Origin: CAZUCD01 sp964618855
Lineage (GTDB): Bacteria; Sumerlaeota; Sumerlaeia; SLMS01; JANRJK01
DNA: 8,568 nt
Assembly (NCBI GenBank): GCA_964618855.1
Contig: CAZUCD010000153.1
Coordinates: 1-8,568, forward strand
Reading direction: 5' to 3'
Shown one piece after another: positions 1-6,564 of this stretch. Numbering within the stretch: position 1 is the first letter of the stretch; each line of letters begins with the position of its first letter. Below the pieces are notes generated by a model, which was not told where the DNA came from, did no database searches, and saw nothing but the letters and a program-made list of their open reading frames with translations. Position numbers and translations under genes: made by a program.

Positions 1-480
1 GCCTTCCTGCAGGAAATCGCCGACCGCCAGGGGCGCAAGCTGCGGTTCGCCGACCGGACCGTCGCGCACATCGCCCTGCGCGACTTCCCCGGAAACGTGC
101 GCGAGTTGCACAACCTGATCGAGCGGCTTGTCGTGCTCTCCTCCGGCGCGATGATTGCACCCGACACGCTGGAAACAGCCGACGGTCTCTTCGGGCACCG
201 TCCGGCCTCGGCCGAATCGGCGCCGGGCGCGGGGGCCCCGATGTCCCTCGTCGCGGAGTCGGCCCGTGCTCTGGCCGACACCGAGAGCGACTACCGCGAG
301 GCCCGCGACCAGTTTGAGCGCGAGTACCTGCGCGCACTCCTTCGCAGGCATGGCGGCAGCGTCTCTGCCGCCGCGAAGGCAAGCGGCATCAGCCGCAGAA
401 GCTTCTATGAAAAAGTCGAAAAACTGGGCATTTCCCTCGACGAGATCAAGGGCCACGGCGCCGAGGAAGCCGAGTCGTAA
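1..480 (+). CDS. sigma-54-dependent transcriptional regulator, C-terminal part (5' truncated by window edge)
   Basis: This is an open frame from base 1 to a TAA at 478-480, with 159 residues visible. The first ~60 residues are the end of a sigma-54-interacting AAA+ ATPase domain. They carry the family signature FPGNVRELHNLIERLVVL (about residues 29-46), whose Arg in GNVREL is the sensor-II arginine. A variable linker rich in Ala, Pro and Glu follows (about 65-100). The last segment (about 105-144) is a Fis-type helix-turn-helix: FEREYLRALLRRHGGSVSAAA, then SGISRRSFYEKVEKLGI. By family knowledge such proteins bind enhancer-like sites and use ATP hydrolysis to open sigma-54 promoters. The N-terminal sensory or receiver domain lies outside the window, so the signal and targets are unknown. 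The GTG at 97 is internal to the conserved domain and is not the true start. The gene converges with moaA. Confidence 0.93.
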   Translation, partial: AFLQEIADRQGRKLRFADRTVAHIALRDFPGNVRELHNLIERLVVLSSGAMIAPDTLETADGLFGHRPASAESAPGAGAPMSLVAESARALADTESDYREARDQFEREYLRALLRRHGGSVSAAAKASGISRRSFYEKVEKLGISLDEIKGHGAEEAES

Positions 481-525
481 GTCGAAACTCGAATGTCAGA
501 AAGTCGAAGGGTCGGGAGGTCGAAA
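474..525. repeat. degenerate tandem array of GTCGAAA-like 7-8-mers
   Basis: Seven consecutive units can be read: gtcgtaa (474-480), gtcgaaa (481-487), ctcgaat (488-494), gtcagaaa (495-502), gtcgaag (503-509), ggtcggga (510-517) and ggtcgaaa (518-525). The consensus is (G)GTCGAAA with one or two changes per unit. The first unit contains the TAA stop of the upstream regulator gene. The array occupies most of the spacer between the convergent regulator and moaA genes. No RNA or protein role can be deduced. It could be replication-slippage repeat DNA or a dispersed genomic repeat. Confidence 0.6.
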
Positions 526-571
526 GGCCCTCCACTTGCCCCCGGGACCCAGAACCCGGTTCTCCGAATCC

Positions 572-1603
572 CTACCCTCCTGTAGCCTGCATCGACCTTC
601 CGAGGGACTGGGTTCTTGCCACGATCTCGTCGTAGCGTTCGGGTCGTTCGAGGAATGCGTGGCGCATGGCGTCGGCGATGGCGACCCGGTCGCGGGCAAT
701 GATCGCGGGCCGCAGGTCCGACTCGGTGGGGGAGAGCAGGCACGGCTTGAGGGCGCCGTCGCTCGTCACGCGCAGCTTGTTGCAGGTGGTGCACTTCGTC
801 GCGGACATCTGCGAGATGAACCCGATTCGCGCCCTCGATCCGCGGACCCGATACGTCGTCGCGGGGCCGTATCCGGTCCGGTTGCCATCCGCGGGCCCGT
901 CCCCCTCGCGCTCGAGTTCCCACCCGAGCAGCGCCAGTTCTCCGATCAACTCCTCGACGGAGATGTAGTTCTCGTCGAAGTACATCTTCCTGTCGAAGAT
1001 CGGCATGAGTTCGATGAAGCGGACCTCGACTCCGTGTGCATCGCTGAACTCGACGAACCGGGGGAGTTCCGCCGGCGTGAGCGACCGCAGCGCGACCGCG
1101 TTCAGCTTCACACGGTCGAACAGCCCCTGCGCCACGCGTATCCCCGCGAGCACACGGTCGAGCGATCCGCCCCGCGTGACCACGCGGAACTTTTCCGCGT
1201 CGAAGGTGTCCAGGGAGACGTTCACCCGATTGAGCCCCGCCTCGCGCAGCTCGGGCCCCATGCGCTCGAGGAGGATGCCATTCGTCGTCATCGCGATGTC
1301 GCGCAGACCCCCGTGGCGCCGCAGTCCGGCGATCCAGGCGGGGAGTCCCGGCCGCACGGTCGGCTCGCCCCCGGTGATGCGCAGGGCCTCCACCCCGAGG
1401 TCGGTCGTGCAAACATCCACGAGGAAGTCGAGGTCTGTCCATGTGAGGCGGTGCGGATACGTTTCCCCGCACCCGCGCACGGGGTTGCAGTAATGGCACG
1501 ACAGGTTGCACACATCCGTGACGCTGACGCGCAGGTAGCGCAGGCGACGGCCCAGGCGGTCGACGACGGCGGGCTGGGCAGGGGCGTTGACGGGATTCGG
1601 CAT
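572..1603 (-). CDS. moaA: GTP 3',8-cyclase MoaA (molybdenum cofactor biosynthesis)
   Basis: A radical-SAM enzyme of 343 residues. With MoaC it converts GTP to cyclic pyranopterin monophosphate, the first step of molybdenum cofactor synthesis, in the cytosol. The N-terminal 4Fe-4S/SAM motif CNLSCHYC has Cys32, Cys36 and Cys39, followed by GGEP (78-81). The second, GTP-binding cluster motif CTTCNKLRVTSDGALKPC has Cys271, Cys274 and Cys288, which separates MoaA from other radical-SAM proteins. The protein ends in the Gly-Gly tail known to be functionally important in MoaA. I chose ATG at 1603 because GAAGG (1610-1614 on the complement) sits 6 nt upstream. An ATG at 1609 abuts that site, and an ATG at 1690 would add an Arg-rich, non-conserved extension. 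No other moa, moe or mob gene is visible nearby. The gene is divergent from the M48 protease gene. Confidence 0.96.
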   Translation of the reverse strand: MPNPVNAPAQPAVVDRLGRRLRYLRVSVTDVCNLSCHYCNPVRGCGETYPHRLTWTDLDFLVDVCTTDLGVEALRITGGEPTVRPGLPAWIAGLRRHGGLRDIAMTTNGILLERMGPELREAGLNRVNVSLDTFDAEKFRVVTRGGSLDRVLAGIRVAQGLFDRVKLNAVALRSLTPAELPRFVEFSDAHGVEVRFIELMPIFDRKMYFDENYISVEELIGELALLGWELEREGDGPADGNRTGYGPATTYRVRGSRARIGFISQMSATKCTTCNKLRVTSDGALKPCLLSPTESDLRPAIIARDRVAIADAMRHAFLERPERYDEIVARTQSLGRSMQATGG

Positions 1604-1670
1604 GTGCATCCTTCGCGCCGCCACCCTGCCCCCAAGCCGGTGCAAGCGCAAGCACCGACGGTTGCGTCCC

Positions 1671-1685
1671 GGCACGCCCCGTGCT
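1671..1685 (+). promoter_or_regulatory. candidate sigma-54 (-24/-12) promoter for the M48 protease gene
   Basis: The sequence GGCACG-CCCC-GTGCT matches the sigma-54 consensus TGGCACG-N4-TTGCW except for C instead of the T at 1670 and G instead of the first T of TTGC. The invariant GG (1671-1672) and GC (1683-1684) are separated by exactly 10 nt. It reads toward the ATG at 1763, with an expected transcript start near 1696. It lies in the only divergent spacer of the window. The GC richness of the region and the internal dyad (GCACG/CGTGC) make a chance match possible. Confidence 0.4.
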
Positions 1686-1762
1686 CCCATCTGCCGTCAA
1701 GCGGGGGGCGCCCCGCGGATGATCCCCCGCCAATCGCACGAATCCCAGAGACGAAGAACGCC

Positions 1763-2632
1763 ATGACGACACGACCGACCCGATCCCTGCGCTGCCACGC
1801 GGCGGCCTTGATGCTCGCCTGTTCCAGTTTCATGCTCACGGGGTGCGCCACCGTGGCCACCGTCGAGATGGCGGCGGCCGACATGCTCATCCCGCCCTCG
1901 CAGGAAGCCCAGCTTGGCGCGCAGTACGCCGCGGAGATCGAGAAGGAAGTGCCCGTCTTCAACGACGCCGAGGCGACCGCATGGGTGCAGGACCTCGGCA
2001 AGCTCCTCGTCGAGTACTCTCCGCCTTGCGAGCAGCAGTTCACCTTCAAGGTCGCCGCGGACCCGTCCCTGAACGCCTTCGCGATTCCAGGCGGCTTCTG
2101 CTACGTCAATGTCGGGCTCATCGCCGCGGCGGACAACGAGGCTGAGGTCGCCGCCGTGATGGGGCACGAGGTCAACCACGTCGTGCGCAGGCACGGCATG
2201 CGCGGGCTCGTGCGCGCCTACGGGTTCCAGATGGTCTCCGACCGGCTGACGGCCGCCGGCGGCTCGGCGGGCCAGCTCGCCGCCTTCGTCACGGACACGG
2301 GGGGCGTCCTCACCGTCAGGCGCTTCGGGCGCGAGGACGAACGCGAGGCTGACACCTACGGCGTCGAGGCCATGTACCACGCCGGGTTCGATCCGCGCGC
2401 CGCCGTGACCTTCTTCGAGAAGCTGAAGTCCGCATCCGGTGGCGGGGATTCGGGCATGCTTGGCCAGTTGCTCTCCACACACCCGGCCACGCAGGAGCGC
2501 ATCGACAACATCAAGGCCCAGATCGCGACCTACCAGCTCACGGGCAAGGAACGACTCGACAGCGCGCAGTTCCAGCGCGTCAAGGCGCGGGCGCAGAAGT
2601 GGCTCGCCGACAACCCGCAATCCCAGGGGTAG
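1763..2632 (+). CDS. M48-family zinc metalloprotease, predicted lipoprotein
   Basis: A protein of 289 residues. It starts at the ATG at 1763, which gives a normal signal peptide: a basic N-region, the hydrophobic stretch AAALMLACSSFML and a lipobox LTGC with Cys28 as the lipidated residue. The protein is therefore probably anchored to a membrane facing the periplasm. The zinc site is HEVNH (His135, Glu136, His139), with the third ligand probably Glu193 in GREDEREAD, the usual M48 arrangement. The C-terminal region keeps the family motif LSTHPATQERI. The whole resembles the LoiP/YcaL/BepA group of envelope quality-control proteases, but without the C-terminal TPR domain of BepA. The substrate is unknown. 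An in-frame open stretch reaches back to base 155, but it runs antisense through moaA and is not coding. The Shine-Dalgarno is weak (GAAGAA, about 1753-1758). prfA follows 73 nt downstream, so the two may be co-transcribed. Confidence 0.93.
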   Translation: MTTRPTRSLRCHAAALMLACSSFMLTGCATVATVEMAAADMLIPPSQEAQLGAQYAAEIEKEVPVFNDAEATAWVQDLGKLLVEYSPPCEQQFTFKVAADPSLNAFAIPGGFCYVNVGLIAAADNEAEVAAVMGHEVNHVVRRHGMRGLVRAYGFQMVSDRLTAAGGSAGQLAAFVTDTGGVLTVRRFGREDEREADTYGVEAMYHAGFDPRAAVTFFEKLKSASGGGDSGMLGQLLSTHPATQERIDNIKAQIATYQLTGKERLDSAQFQRVKARAQKWLADNPQSQG

Positions 2633-2705
2633 CTGCACTCCGCGAATCACGCTGGGCGGCACGGCGGTCAGCGCCGGCGCCGCACACCTCCGCGGGGAAT
2701 GACAC

Positions 2706-3785
2706 ATGCTTGACGCAAAGGAGCAACTCCGCCAACTGCAGCTTCACCTGGCGGAGATCGAGAACCAACTCGCATCGCCCGACGCGGCCGCCGATTCCCG
2801 GCGGCTCGCGGAGCTTGGCCGCGACCATGCGCGCCTGACCGAGACGGTCGCCGTCGGCGAGCGCCTCGTCCGCGCGGGGGACCGGCTCGCCCAGGCGCGC
2901 GAGATGGCGGCCAACGAGCCCGACGCCGACATGCGCGCGCTCGCCGCATCCGAGATTGCCGACGGCGAGTCCGAGGTCGATGCCCTCACGCGCGACCTTC
3001 AGGTTCGCCTCCTCCCCCCCGATCCACTGGACGGGCGCGACATCCTGCTCGAGGTCCGCGCCGGCACCGGCGGCGATGAGGCGGGACTCTTCGCCGCCGA
3101 CCTGCTTCGCATGTACTCGAGGTTCGCCGAGAAGAAGGGCTGGAGGTTCGCCCCCATCTCGATCTCTCCCGCGGATCTTGGCGGCATAAGGGAAGCGGTC
3201 GTCGAGGTATCGGGCGGCAACGCGTGGTCCCTCCTGAAGCACGAGGGGGGGACGCACCGCGTGCAGCGCGTACCCGCCACGGAGACCCAGGGTCGCATCC
3301 ACACGAGCGCGGCAACCGTCGCCGTCCTGCCAAAGGCCGAGGAGACTGATGTCCAGATCAACGAGAAGGACCTGCGCATCGACACCATGTGCGCCTCCGG
3401 CCCCGGTGGACAGGGCGTCAACACCACCTACAGCGCCGTCCGGATCGTCCACCTCCCCAGCGGCCTCGCCGTGCAGTGCCAGGACGAGCGCAGCCAGATC
3501 AAGAACCGCGAGAAGGCGATGACCGTCCTGCGCACGCGCCTCCTCGAGAAGAAGATCGAGGAGGAAAACGCCGCTCGCAGCGCCATGCGCAAGGACATGG
3601 TCGGCTCCGGGGACCGCAGCGGCAAGATACGCACCTACAACTTTCCGCAGAACCGCCTGACGGACCATCGCATCAACCTGACGATCTACTCTCTGGACCG
3701 CATCATCGAGGGGGATCTGGAACAGGTCACTTCGGCCCTGCGCGAGGCGGAACTCGCCGAAAAGATGGCCGAACTGGCGCGGTAA
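2706..3785 (+). CDS. prfA: peptide chain release factor 1
   Basis: RF1 of 359 residues, the normal length for the family. It recognises UAA and UAG in the ribosomal A site and triggers peptidyl-tRNA hydrolysis. The stop-codon tripeptide PAT is at 190-192, inside HRVQRVPATETQGRIHTSAA, and identifies RF1 rather than RF2 (which has SPF). The catalytic GGQ is at 234-236, followed by VNTTYSAVRIVHLPSGLAV and CQDERSQIKNREKA. The N-terminal ~100 residues are the expected helical domain. GGQ is followed by Gly (GGQGVN), whereas the E. coli protein has His there. ATG 2706 is the most upstream in-frame start; GGGG at 2694-2697 is a weak ribosome-binding site 8 nt away. No prmC/hemK (the GGQ methyltransferase) follows, although it often does. 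Instead a convergent acetyltransferase gene ends 6 nt beyond the TAA. Confidence 0.97.
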   Translation: MLDAKEQLRQLQLHLAEIENQLASPDAAADSRRLAELGRDHARLTETVAVGERLVRAGDRLAQAREMAANEPDADMRALAASEIADGESEVDALTRDLQVRLLPPDPLDGRDILLEVRAGTGGDEAGLFAADLLRMYSRFAEKKGWRFAPISISPADLGGIREAVVEVSGGNAWSLLKHEGGTHRVQRVPATETQGRIHTSAATVAVLPKAEETDVQINEKDLRIDTMCASGPGGQGVNTTYSAVRIVHLPSGLAVQCQDERSQIKNREKAMTVLRTRLLEKKIEEENAARSAMRKDMVGSGDRSGKIRTYNFPQNRLTDHRINLTIYSLDRIIEGDLEQVTSALREAELAEKMAELAR

Positions 3786-3791
3786 GGGGGG

Positions 3792-4400
3792 CTATCCCCG
3801 CAGGGGAGGCGGTTCCGACGCCAGCACCAACAGCTCGGGCGACCGCAGGACGTAGCGCGCCCCGCACGCACCGCAGGGCGTCTCCTCCGCGATCCGCAGC
3901 CGGGGCAGCTTCACTCCGCAGTGGCACACCCACCCCGCCCTCCGCGAGGGAACGCCCACCACCAGCGCAAACTCGGGCACGTCGCGCGTGACGACCGCCC
4001 CCGCCCCCACCATCGCCCAGCGCCCAATTGTGATGCCGCACAGGATCGTCGCATTCGCCCCGATCGTCGCGCCGCGGCGGACGAGCGTCGCCTTGAACTC
4101 GTCCTTCCTCTCGATGGCGGCCCTGGGATTCACCACGTTCGTGAACACGCACGACGGGCCGCAGAACACCTCCTCCTCCAGCGTCACCGCCTCGTAGAGG
4201 CTGACGTTGTTCTGCACCTTGGAGCCCGCCCCGACGCGCACGCCCCTGCCGACGTAGACGTTCTGCCCGAGCTGCACGCGCGCGCCAAGCACAGCGCCCT
4301 CCCGCACATGGCAGAAGTGCCACACGCGCACCCCCGGGCCGAGCGTGCAGGGTTGGTCCACCACGGCCGTGGGATGGACGAACGCCTCGGGGCTGTTCAT
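3792..4400 (-). CDS. left-handed beta-helix sugar N-acetyltransferase (WbpD/WlbB-like)
   Basis: A protein of 202 residues. It opens with hexapeptide-repeat turns (HPTAVVDQPCTLGPGVRVWH, 9-28, and further repeats to ~140). The central NPRAAIERKDEFKATLVRRG (91-110) followed by ATIGANATILCG closely matches the WbpD/WlbB family. That family N-acetylates 3-amino groups of UDP- or dTDP-amino sugars using acetyl-CoA, generally as trimers. The C-terminus carries CHC at 159-161 and CGAC at 176-179, a probable small zinc knuckle. The exact sugar cannot be read from the sequence, and the dehydrogenase, aminotransferase and oxidoreductase that would make the amino-sugar precursor are not in this window. 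ATG 4400 is supported by AAGGTGG (4408-4414 on the complement), 7 nt upstream, and by a 4-nt ATGA overlap with the preceding gene's stop. It is the last gene of the minus-strand operon. Confidence 0.88.
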   Translation of the reverse strand: MNSPEAFVHPTAVVDQPCTLGPGVRVWHFCHVREGAVLGARVQLGQNVYVGRGVRVGAGSKVQNNVSLYEAVTLEEEVFCGPSCVFTNVVNPRAAIERKDEFKATLVRRGATIGANATILCGITIGRWAMVGAGAVVTRDVPEFALVVGVPSRRAGWVCHCGVKLPRLRIAEETPCGACGARYVLRSPELLVLASEPPPLRG

Positions 4401-5788
4401 GTGTGCGCCACCTTGCTGAGGATCGATCCGATCGCGGCCTCGTGCGCCCGCCAAGGCTTTGACATCGCGCCGAGCGGACCCACGAGGCCCCCGGCGTGCC
4501 GCACCTCCGTGATGACCTCCACCAGCACGGCCAGCCACCCGGGCCACAGGACCGGCTCCAGATTGTGGGGATGCCAGATCACCGTCACAAGCCCGCCATT
4601 GCGGCGCGCCTCCCGCGCAAGCGACAGCACGCGTCGCACGGCACCCCGGGGCGAGAGCCCGTCGTCGCGCCGCAACGTGGTGTCCATCGCACACGGAGGC
4701 GCCTCGAACGCGCCCTGCGCCAGCGTGAAGGGCATCATGGTCCCCAGGCGGAACCCCGTTCGCGAACCGTACGCGAGTGAGCTGTCCACGATGCGCTCAC
4801 TCCGCCACGGCGCGGACAGCGTCCCCCGCAGGTAGTGCGCCCTGTGCAGCCGCGCGGTTCCCCGAGTGCGCGCGCGCAGCCTGGACGCCTGCTCGGCGAG
4901 ACTGGGTCCTCCGGCGCCGGTGGCGTAGCTCGAGTGCAGCCCGACCTCGTGTCCCTCGCGGAGCACGCGGCGGAGTACTTGCGGGAGCGGAGAACGGGCG
5001 CCGAGTTCGTAGCTGTCCAGCGTGTGTCCGCGATGGGTCTGCGCGAAGAATGTCGCGCGCGCATCGAGTCCCTCGACCACCTGGCACAGCCCGCGCAGGT
5101 CGAGGTGCGGATCAGGAAGGACGCGCGCCGACACGAGTGCACCCCTCGCTGCAAACCGTGCCGCCGTGCGCGGGCCTGCCTGTGCCGCGGCCAGCGCGCA
5201 TCGGTAGGCGGAACTCCCCCGGTACATCCCCTCCGAGTCGATGTCGAAGGTCACCGCGAGTCCCCACGGCACCGCGTGGGGTGGCCGCGGTTGTCCAGAA
5301 AGACGCGACAATTCGGCAGCGACGCCGGCCGCGATGCGGTCCACGACGGGCACGTCGAGCAGGCCCGCCTCGCCGAGCACGCTCGATGATGCAGGAAAGC
5401 GCCCGTGCTCATCCCCCGCATCCGAGAACGATTCGTCCCACTGGTCGAGCAGGCCGAGGGCGAGCGTGGGGAGGTCGTCGCCTGCGGCGGCGGAGTCGTC
5501 CCCCCGCCGAAAAAGCGCCTCCGGTCGAAGTCCCTCAGACTTCCAGCGGAACAGGAACTCGCGCACCGCGACAAGCCACGCCCCGCGATCCCCGGGGGAG
5601 AGCCGCTGCGGCAGATGCAGCTCGCGAGGCGTCCCCATGGGACGGCGGGTCCACGCCAGCGTCGAGGCTGCGCCCTCGCCCGTCGGACACCACGCCCCGG
5701 GTTCGATGCCGGTGCGCTGCACCAACTGCCTGAGCGCACGGATGCGGGCAGGGTTCCCCGCCTCCTCGCATCGCAGCCCGATACGCAC
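4397..5788 (-). CDS. polysaccharide deacetylase-family (NodB-like) protein
   Basis: A protein of 463 residues if it starts at the GTG at 5788 (VRIGLRCEEAG), 8 nt after the rfbA stop. The open frame extends upstream, but only as a shadow of rfbA. The C-terminal half carries the carbohydrate-esterase-4 landmarks: TFDID (180-184) for the first metal-binding motif, HEVGLH with His280 and His285 for the second, GFRLGTMMPF (345-354), and a late WHPHN (405-409). It probably deacetylates N-acetyl sugars in a surface polysaccharide or an intermediate. The N-terminal ~175 residues have no catalytic motif. From memory, DEHGRFPAS (126-134) resembles the N-terminal region of deacetylases in exopolysaccharide clusters. 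No signal peptide or membrane segment is visible, so a cytosolic location is the default. Its stop overlaps the acetyltransferase start by 4 nt. The start is less certain than the family. Confidence 0.83.
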   Translation of the reverse strand: MRIGLRCEEAGNPARIRALRQLVQRTGIEPGAWCPTGEGAASTLAWTRRPMGTPRELHLPQRLSPGDRGAWLVAVREFLFRWKSEGLRPEALFRRGDDSAAAGDDLPTLALGLLDQWDESFSDAGDEHGRFPASSSVLGEAGLLDVPVVDRIAAGVAAELSRLSGQPRPPHAVPWGLAVTFDIDSEGMYRGSSAYRCALAAAQAGPRTAARFAARGALVSARVLPDPHLDLRGLCQVVEGLDARATFFAQTHRGHTLDSYELGARSPLPQVLRRVLREGHEVGLHSSYATGAGGPSLAEQASRLRARTRGTARLHRAHYLRGTLSAPWRSERIVDSSLAYGSRTGFRLGTMMPFTLAQGAFEAPPCAMDTTLRRDDGLSPRGAVRRVLSLAREARRNGGLVTVIWHPHNLEPVLWPGWLAVLVEVITEVRHAGGLVGPLGAMSKPWRAHEAAIGSILSKVAHT

Positions 5789-5796
5789 GCTTGGCG

Positions 5797-6564
5797 TCAG
5801 GTGTCGGAGGCGGTCGGCTGCAGAAACTTCGCGAAGGGGGCCCGGTGCTCGCGTTCCGCCACGAGGCGCCCCGCCGTCAGGAGGCTGTCGAACGTGCCGG
5901 CATCCGTCCACCAGCCCTTCAGGATGCTGTACTCGAGGTCCCCCCGGCGCAGGTAGGCGTTGTTCACGTCCGTGATCTCGAGCTCGCCGCGGCCGGAGGG
6001 CTTGAGCGTCTTGATGACCTCCCATACGTAGTCGTCGTAGCAGTAGATGCCCGTGACAGCGTAGTTGGAGGGTGGATTTGCCGGCTTCTCGATGATCCCG
6101 GTCAGCTTGCGGTTGGCGTCCAGCGACGCCACGCCAAAGCGCTGCGGGTCGGTCACCTCGGTCAGCGCGATGCGTCCCCCGGATTTCTGCGCGCGGAACC
6201 CGTCCACGATTGGCTTGATGCTGTTCTCGAAGATATTGTCGCCGAGGATGACGCAGACACGGTCGCGGTCCACGAAGTGCTCCGCGAGCGAAAGCGCCTC
6301 CGCGATGCCACCCTCGCCCTCCTGGTAGGTGTAGTGTATGTCCTTCAGGCCGAACTCGCGCCCATTGCCCAGCAGCTGGAGGAAGGAGCCGGCGAAGTTG
6401 CCGCCGCTCACGATCATCACCTCCGTGATCCCGGCCTCGACGAGGCACAGGATCGGCCAGTGGATCATGGGGCGGTTGTAGACGGGCAGCAGGTGCTTGT
6501 TGGTGATCTTCGTGAGCGGGAAGAGCCGCGTGCCGAGGCCGCCGGCGAGGATGACGCCCTTCAT
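5797..6564 (-). CDS. rfbA: glucose-1-phosphate thymidylyltransferase-type nucleotidyltransferase, short form
   Basis: A protein of 255 residues that forms a nucleotide-activated sugar (typically dTDP-glucose from dTTP and glucose-1-phosphate) in the cytosol. The N-terminal signature GGLGTRLFPLT (8-18) and the sugar-phosphate loop TNKHLLPVYNRPMIHWPI are intact, and GDNIF gives the metal-binding Asp. Further matches are ENSIKPIVDGF, RFGVASLD, EKPANPPSNYAVTGIYCYD and GWWTDAGTFDSL. It is shorter than the ~290-residue enterobacterial RmlA and belongs to the common short class lacking the C-terminal extension. rfbB, rfbC and rfbD are absent here, so the final sugar is unknown. The ATG at 6564 is preceded by a strong AAGGAG (6572-6577 on the complement) with 7-nt spacing, and it overlaps the stop of the glycosyltransferase by 4 nt (ATGA). 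Confidence 0.93.
   Translation of the reverse strand: MKGVILAGGLGTRLFPLTKITNKHLLPVYNRPMIHWPILCLVEAGITEVMIVSGGNFAGSFLQLLGNGREFGLKDIHYTYQEGEGGIAEALSLAEHFVDRDRVCVILGDNIFENSIKPIVDGFRAQKSGGRIALTEVTDPQRFGVASLDANRKLTGIIEKPANPPSNYAVTGIYCYDDYVWEVIKTLKPSGRGELEITDVNNAYLRRGDLEYSILKGWWTDAGTFDSLLTAGRLVAEREHRAPFAKFLQPTASDT

Noticed and set aside
542..559. CCGGG/CCCGG hairpin between the convergent regulator and moaA genes as a terminator
   Set aside because: The stem is only 5 bp, without a T tract on either strand; this is easily chance in GC-rich DNA.
1494..1509. TGGCACG...TTGC sigma-54-like match on the plus strand
   Set aside because: The spacer is 5 nt instead of 4 (GG-N11-GC), and the sequence encodes the radical-SAM cysteine motif region of moaA.
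155..1762. Long plus-strand open frame extending the M48 protease upstream to base 155 (825 residues)
   Set aside because: It is antisense to moaA and has no recognisable domain. The signal peptide and lipobox place the start at 1763; the extension is a GC-rich shadow frame.
2580..3668. 362-residue minus-strand open frame opposite prfA
   Set aside because: It is an antisense shadow of an unmistakable RF1 gene, with no coding signature of its own.
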